From Anaerolineales bacterium (GTDB lineage: Bacteria; Chloroflexota; Anaerolineae; Anaerolineales; E44-bin32), in assembly GCA_011772595.1 (NCBI GenBank), contig WVZH01000076.1, forward strand, positions 7,984-13,640: a DNA stretch of 5,657 nt, in the 5' to 3' direction. Made by a program: the position numbers and the translations under genes. Below the pieces are notes generated by a model, which worked only from the letters and a program-made list of their open reading frames with translations, did not search any database and was not told where the DNA came from. Positions 1 to 4,100 of this stretch are shown piece after piece. Within the stretch, counting starts at the first letter, position 1. Every line of letters begins with the position of its first letter.

Positions 1-117
1 GTTCAACCAGAGCCGACTCCGACGCCAACGCCCACAAAGACCTTGACACCGACGGTCACCGCAACGATCACTCCCACGACAACCGCGACATTCACTCCAA
101 GCCCCACGCCGCCACCC
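1..117 (+). repeat. Low-complexity Pro/Thr linker region
   Basis: Codons 1-39 of the partial gene encode alternating Pro and Thr, with stretches such as PTPTPTPT and PTTTATFTPSPTPPP. This is an interdomain linker or wall-spanning stalk, common in exported proteins of Chloroflexota and often O-glycosylated in other bacteria. The DNA is rich in ACN and CCN codons and is not a perfect short tandem repeat, so it looks like selected protein composition rather than recent slippage. Confidence 0.8.
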
Positions 118-537
118 GGACTGGGTGTCTCACGGGCTGACATCCAGGAGGTTTATGAGGATCTGGATTTTAACTTTACACCGCCTCACGACGGCATATA
201 CGGAGAGGAGGTCGTTGGGGAATTCCAAGGCGTGGTGAAGACCTTGGTCTTCATCGATGGACCAACTGAGAACCCCAGCGTTGCGTGGGTCACGGTGTTC
301 TATCCACTCGAGCCGACGAGGGAACAGCTATTCCAGGGCCTCGACCACATGGCGGCCTTGCTCGACAGTGGTATGCCAGATTGGGAAGACAGAATCGATT
401 GGCTGCTCGTCAACCTTGAGGCGCTCGAGATTGGCAAGGAGGAAAGTACAACACAGGACGGTCGACTCGTGACGGTCTCGTTTTGGCCGAGTCTGGACGA
501 TGAGTTGGTCTTTATGGTCAAGATCGAGGCACAGTAA
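1..537 (+). CDS. 3' part of a secreted or membrane-anchored protein with Pro/Thr linker and unnamed C-terminal domain
   Basis: The frame is open from the first base and ends at TAA 535-537, so the true start lies upstream. A TTG at 43 could be called as a start, but it sits inside the linker and is not credible. The visible 178 residues fall into two parts: about 39 residues dominated by Pro and Thr, then a compact domain from about residue 40 (GLGVSRADIQ). By eye the domain reads as a helix (ADIQEVYEDL), beta strands (VVGEFQGVVKTLVFI, VAWVTVFYPL), a long helical stretch containing PDWEDRIDWLLVNLEAL, and closing strands (RLVTVSFW, ELVFMVKIEA). I have seen similar linker-plus-domain C-termini in uncharacterised Chloroflexota proteins, but I know no name or activity for the domain. 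The missing N-terminus probably carries a signal or membrane segment, since such linkers usually join exported or anchored modules; that is inference. The coding assignment is strong; the function is unknown. Confidence 0.85.
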   Translation, partial: VQPEPTPTPTPTKTLTPTVTATITPTTTATFTPSPTPPPGLGVSRADIQEVYEDLDFNFTPPHDGIYGEEVVGEFQGVVKTLVFIDGPTENPSVAWVTVFYPLEPTREQLFQGLDHMAALLDSGMPDWEDRIDWLLVNLEALEIGKEESTTQDGRLVTVSFWPSLDDELVFMVKIEAQ

Positions 538-667
538 ATGTGAGACGTCATTGTACGGGAGCACTGCTGGTTTGTATTCTTCGTGGGAAAGCATCAAACC
601 TTGGTCGTATGTTCTACCCCGCTTGGGAACGCTTCGACGCGCACTTCGTGTCCCATCGCAGGAAGTA

Positions 668-695
668 TTTACGCTGCGTTTACGCTTTCTTTACG
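668..695 (+). promoter_or_regulatory. Three TTTACG direct repeats at an 11-nt period, candidate regulator binding site
   Basis: TTTACG occurs at 668-673, 679-684 and 690-695, with exactly 11 nt from start to start. The first two copies extend to TTTACGCT. The spacers (CTGCG, CTTTC) are unrelated, so only the hexamer is kept. Direct repeats one helical turn apart are the known binding architecture of OmpR/PhoB-family response regulators, which bind head-to-tail. The array ends 30 nt before the ATG at 726. I see no convincing -35/-10 pair, and the regulator is unknown. It could also be a chance or slippage product. Confidence 0.35.
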
Positions 696-725
696 GCAAG
701 GGGCTTGAATGAGATGGGGTAAACC

Positions 726-938
726 ATGACTGATCAATCTTCGGAAGAGAATTACCCAGAGGAAGACTATCGTTCCTTCTTGTTACGATTTTGGCGGGTG
801 GAGGAGAGGAAACCCATATGGCGCGTTTCTCTGGAGGAACCTGCAACAGGCGAACACAGGGGATTCGCCGACCTGAGCAAGCTGTTCGCCTTCCTGCTAG
901 AGGAATTTTGCGACGATGGTGAGCATCAAGCGTCCTGA
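726..938 (+). CDS. Small acidic protein of unknown function (70 aa)
   Basis: It starts at ATG 726, preceded by a weak purine-rich stretch (GAGATGGGG at 711-719) as the only candidate ribosome binding site, and stops at TGA 936-938. The N-terminus is acidic and probably disordered (MTDQSSEENYPEEDY). A compact core follows: SFLLRFWRVEERKPIWRVSLEEPATGEHRGFADLSK in outline, then a helix ending LFAFLLEEF. The pattern of two strands (FLLRFWRV, IWRVSLEE), a TGEHRGF turn and a C-terminal amphipathic helix resembles small hypothetical proteins I have seen in Chloroflexota genomes; no function is known to me. There is no signal peptide or membrane segment, so it is probably cytoplasmic. It lies 188 nt after the upstream gene and 122 nt before the large gene, so coupling to either is not shown. 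The conserved-looking WR and GF positions favour a real gene over a chance frame. Confidence 0.72.
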   Translation: MTDQSSEENYPEEDYRSFLLRFWRVEERKPIWRVSLEEPATGEHRGFADLSKLFAFLLEEFCDDGEHQAS

Positions 939-1036
939 GCATTCACGCAGAGCTAGATAAACATCATCCTCAGCGAACGCATCCTCCTATCGGCCTGCGA
1001 CAGGATAGTGGACGATAGTCCCTTCACACCACGCGT

Positions 1037-1059
1037 TCTCGCTTGTGAGAGGAGCGAGA
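1037..1059 (+). promoter_or_regulatory. Hairpin overlapping the ribosome binding site of the giant gene
   Basis: TCTCGCT (1037-1043) is perfectly complementary to AGCGAGA (1053-1059), leaving a 9-nt loop, TGTGAGAGG (1044-1052). A U-G wobble at 1036/1060 could extend the stem to the base before the start codon. The stem ends one or two bases before ATG 1061 and takes up the last two bases of the AGGAG Shine-Dalgarno, while the rest of that motif lies in the loop. Such a hairpin could lower or tune initiation. There is no U-run, so it is not an intrinsic terminator. Regulation is inference. Confidence 0.4.
1050..1054 (+). promoter_or_regulatory. Shine-Dalgarno AGGAG for the giant gene
   Basis: AGGAG lies within the purine run GAGAGGAGCGAGAG, with 6 nt between it and ATG 1061. 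An in-frame TGA at 1046-1048 rules out any start further upstream, so this site and the 1061 start support each other. Confidence 0.75.
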
Positions 1060-1060
1060 G

Positions 1061-1186
1061 ATGAATCGGAATGATCTTATAACGAGACGAGGCTTATCTT
1101 GCAGCCTACCACAGATCGCCCTGCGTTTTTTCTCCGTGCTGTGTGCTCTAACGCTTATCTTCGGATTTGCTTTTCCGGGGTATGCC
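1061..1186 (+). other. Signal peptide of the giant protein
   Basis: Residues 1-42 have a charged n-region (MNRNDLITRRG), a hydrophobic core at about 23-38 (FFSVLCALTLIFGFAF), and a PGYA-ND junction that fits cleavage by signal peptidase I after Ala42 (the Ala-X-Ala rule is only partly met, with Gly at -3). Cys28 lies within the hydrophobic core and is not in a lipobox, unlike the lipoprotein signals typical of BMP proteins. The prediction is by eye. Confidence 0.8.
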
Positions 1187-4100
1187 AATGATGAGGAACC
1201 AGGCGTCGGTCTCGTCACCGACGAGAACGGCATCGCCGATAACAGTTGGAACTGGCTCAGTTACCAAGGGTTACTTAGAGCTCAGACCGATTTGAATATC
1301 GTTGGCAGACTGTACGAACCCGCAAACGCCGCAGAGTATGAAACCACCCTCCAGCAATGCGCGAACGAGAATGAGCTCTGCTTCACAGTAGGCTTTCTAC
1401 TGAGGGACGCAACCATGAGTGTCGCCGGCTCGAACCCCGACACGGCCTTTGCCATCCTCGACTCCGCTTGGGAGACCTACCCCGACAACTTACGCGGGAT
1501 TTTCTTCGCCGAGGAGGAGGCCGGGTACCTGGCTGGAACCCTGGCGGGGAGTATGCCGGAAACCGACCGTATCGGCGCCATCGGTGCGATTCCGATTCCT
1601 CCCATTGAGAACTTCATCACGGGTTACACCAACGGCGCGCAATGCGCAAACGACAGCGTCGAAGTTCTTGTCGAGTATGCGGGCGACTTCGGTAATCCGG
1701 ATCTGGGGGGCGAAATAGCCTCCGGGATGATCGCTCAAGGCGCGGACATCATCTTTGCGCCGGCCGGACTTACCGGTGAGGGCGCAATTCTTAGGACCAC
1801 ACAAACCGATGTGTGGGGGATCGGCGTCGATACGGATTGGTACCTATCTGTGTTCAACAATGGCGCAGTTGACGGTTCGGATAAGTTGCTCACCAGCGCC
1901 ATGAAGCGCCTCGACAACGCCGTTTATCTCACCGTTCAGGATTACTTGAATGAAATGTTCACCTCAGGGACCGTTCGTTACGGTCTGGTAGCAAGCGGGG
2001 TAGGACTCGCGCCCTTTCACGAGACGGACGAAGCCATCCCGCAGAGCGCGAAAGACGCGTTATATGCCGCAGAAGCAGGTATCCTCGATGGAACTTTAGA
2101 TATCTGGAATTCGTGCCGCGAAGAACCGCCTCCAGAACTAAATCCGATCGTAGCAGCTTCACCGAACCACGATTGGGTGGATGGTTACGAGTGGCCGGAA
2201 GGATCCACAATCTATCTGTACATTGACGATGATTCGGATCTCACCAATGGATACGAATACGAAGATACCGGTCTTATCCCACCTGGCGAGAATTGGATCA
2301 ACTTTGGCTTAGAGGACAAGTTCGACCTAAAGGCTGGGCATTTTATCACCTTAACCGATTGGGTGACCGAGAAGGTCCTTCATGTATCAACTTTAGAGGT
2401 CACGGTCGTGAACCCGATTACAGGCGAAGTCTCTGGGAGCGCAGATCCATCAAGCGAAGTTCGGTTTTGGATCGACGCTTGCGGTCCGCCCTGCGATATT
2501 GGGGTGACCCCTGACGCAACAGGTGAATGGTCTGTGAACTTCGCGCCAGAGGTACTCGTTCCTGGTGAATGGAATTCAGCCGAACAAGTTGATGCGGATG
2601 GAGATCGGACGGTCGTCCCATGGCGGGTTCTTGATCCGAAATTTGAGGCCAACATCACGGGTAACTGGATCGCGGCCAACGAGTTCCCTGCATTCACCCA
2701 AATAACCGTCTTCGTCTATGAGAACGATCTTTCGCCTGTGCCGCTCTTCGAGGCTACGGAGACATCGGATAACTCAGGCCACGCCTGGTTCGATTTCTGG
2801 GAGTTGGGATTGGGCGAATTAGAACCGTGGAACTATGTAGAAGTTGTGGGGGGCGATTACCTCAAAGACCTCGTTGTGCTTCCTCTCACCCTGGATGTCT
2901 TCGATCCTGGTACAGGCGAAATCTCCGGTACAGCACCAGACGGGGAAACCGTCCGGGTGGACGCCTGCAATGAGATCATCCCTGATGTGGAGTGGGATTG
3001 CAGGAGCATGGAAGATGTCGTAGAAGCAGAGGTGTGGTCAGTGACGTTCACCGACTTCCTCAATCCCGAAACCTGGTTTGCAGCCTTCATCACCGACATC
3101 GATGGCGACTCCACCATGGCCGAGCTGGCCTGGGTACCTACGCCCTACCTCGTTGCTGCTCCGATACATGACTGGATCGATGCTTGGGGGTGGGATTTAG
3201 GGGTAATGCTCGAACTGATGATCGATGATCCAAATACGTCGCAAAATCCGGATTACACGACAACAACGGAAGTTGTGGTACCGGATTGGGATCCAGATGC
3301 AGCCGTCGGAATGTTCGAGCTTGGGGGCGAGTACGACCTTAAACGCGGAGACATTGTAACGATCAATGGAGATGGGGTCGAAAAGGTCCACGAGGTCATC
3401 CATCTATACGTGGATATGATCGACATCTCAACGGAGACAGTCTCAGGGACCTCGGCTCTTTTAAGTGAAGTGAGTGTCTCGGTGCATGATGTCGATGGTG
3501 CGGAGATGACCGTATTTCCTGATGAATTCGGGAATTGGTCCGCCGATTTCTCATGGATCACTGATCTCGAGATCGGAAATGCGGGTGACGCGCGACAGTG
3601 GGACGATGATGGCGATGAGACCTGGATCTTCTGGAGGGTCCCCAACCCGAGGATCCAATCCTGGCCGGAGATCGAATTCGTAGAAGGACTCGATTGGCCA
3701 GATCAGGCCCTCGTCGATTTATCAATCGAGGACCCAGTGGAGGGCGAACTGTATACCGACACCCAGACCGCCGGACCGGCGGAATGGGACCCCAACACGG
3801 TCTGGGTCGGGTTCGAGCTGCCGGAAGGCTTCGACCTGATGCCTGGCCATATCGTGACCATGTCAAGTGGAGGGATCATCAAGGTTCACGAAGTAACCGA
3901 TGTCGCCGTGAATGGAGCCGACATAGAGACAGAGACGGTGTTCGGCACGGCATCAACCGGTGTTGAGGTGCTGGTCATTCCACATGAGGATTGGGATAAG
4001 CAGAAGCTGGTCCCGATCGATCCACCAGGCCAATGGACAGCAGATTTCTCAGGTGAGTCCATTGTCACCCCTGGCTCGGGTTTCGCGATCGTGCAGGAGG

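Noticed and set aside
540..722. A 60-codon + strand frame starting with GTG and ending just before the small gene
   Set aside because: It has no ribosome binding site and no recognisable protein pattern (many Arg, Cys and aromatic residues without domain-like order), and it covers the phased TTTACG repeats. It is better explained as a chance open frame in a 188-nt gap.
538..725. Intrinsic terminator after the first gene
   Set aside because: I found no GC-rich stem followed by a T-run in this gap or in 939-1060, so transcript ends cannot be assigned.
987..1020. GATAGT at 1004 and 1014 plus an inverted CTATC at 987 in the gap before the giant gene
   Set aside because: Two short copies and a 5-bp inverted match are within what chance gives in 120 nt, and there is no strong stem or operator symmetry.
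1085..1099. Arg-Arg (residues 9-10) in the signal peptide as a twin-arginine export signal
   Set aside because: The context TRRGLS lacks the usual hydrophobic pair after the third position, and the core is strongly hydrophobic, so ordinary Sec export is more likely.
1419..1718. A 99-codon + strand frame in another phase
   Set aside because: It overlaps the BMP domain coding sequence, and its Pro/Arg/Thr-rich translation is typical of an out-of-frame reading.
1490..1804. Open frames on the - strand across the giant gene, for example about 104 codons here and about 130 codons at 3253-3645
   Set aside because: They lie inside the well-supported + strand frame, their translations are rich in Ser, Thr, Arg and Pro with no domain pattern, and they reflect the codon bias of the opposite strand.
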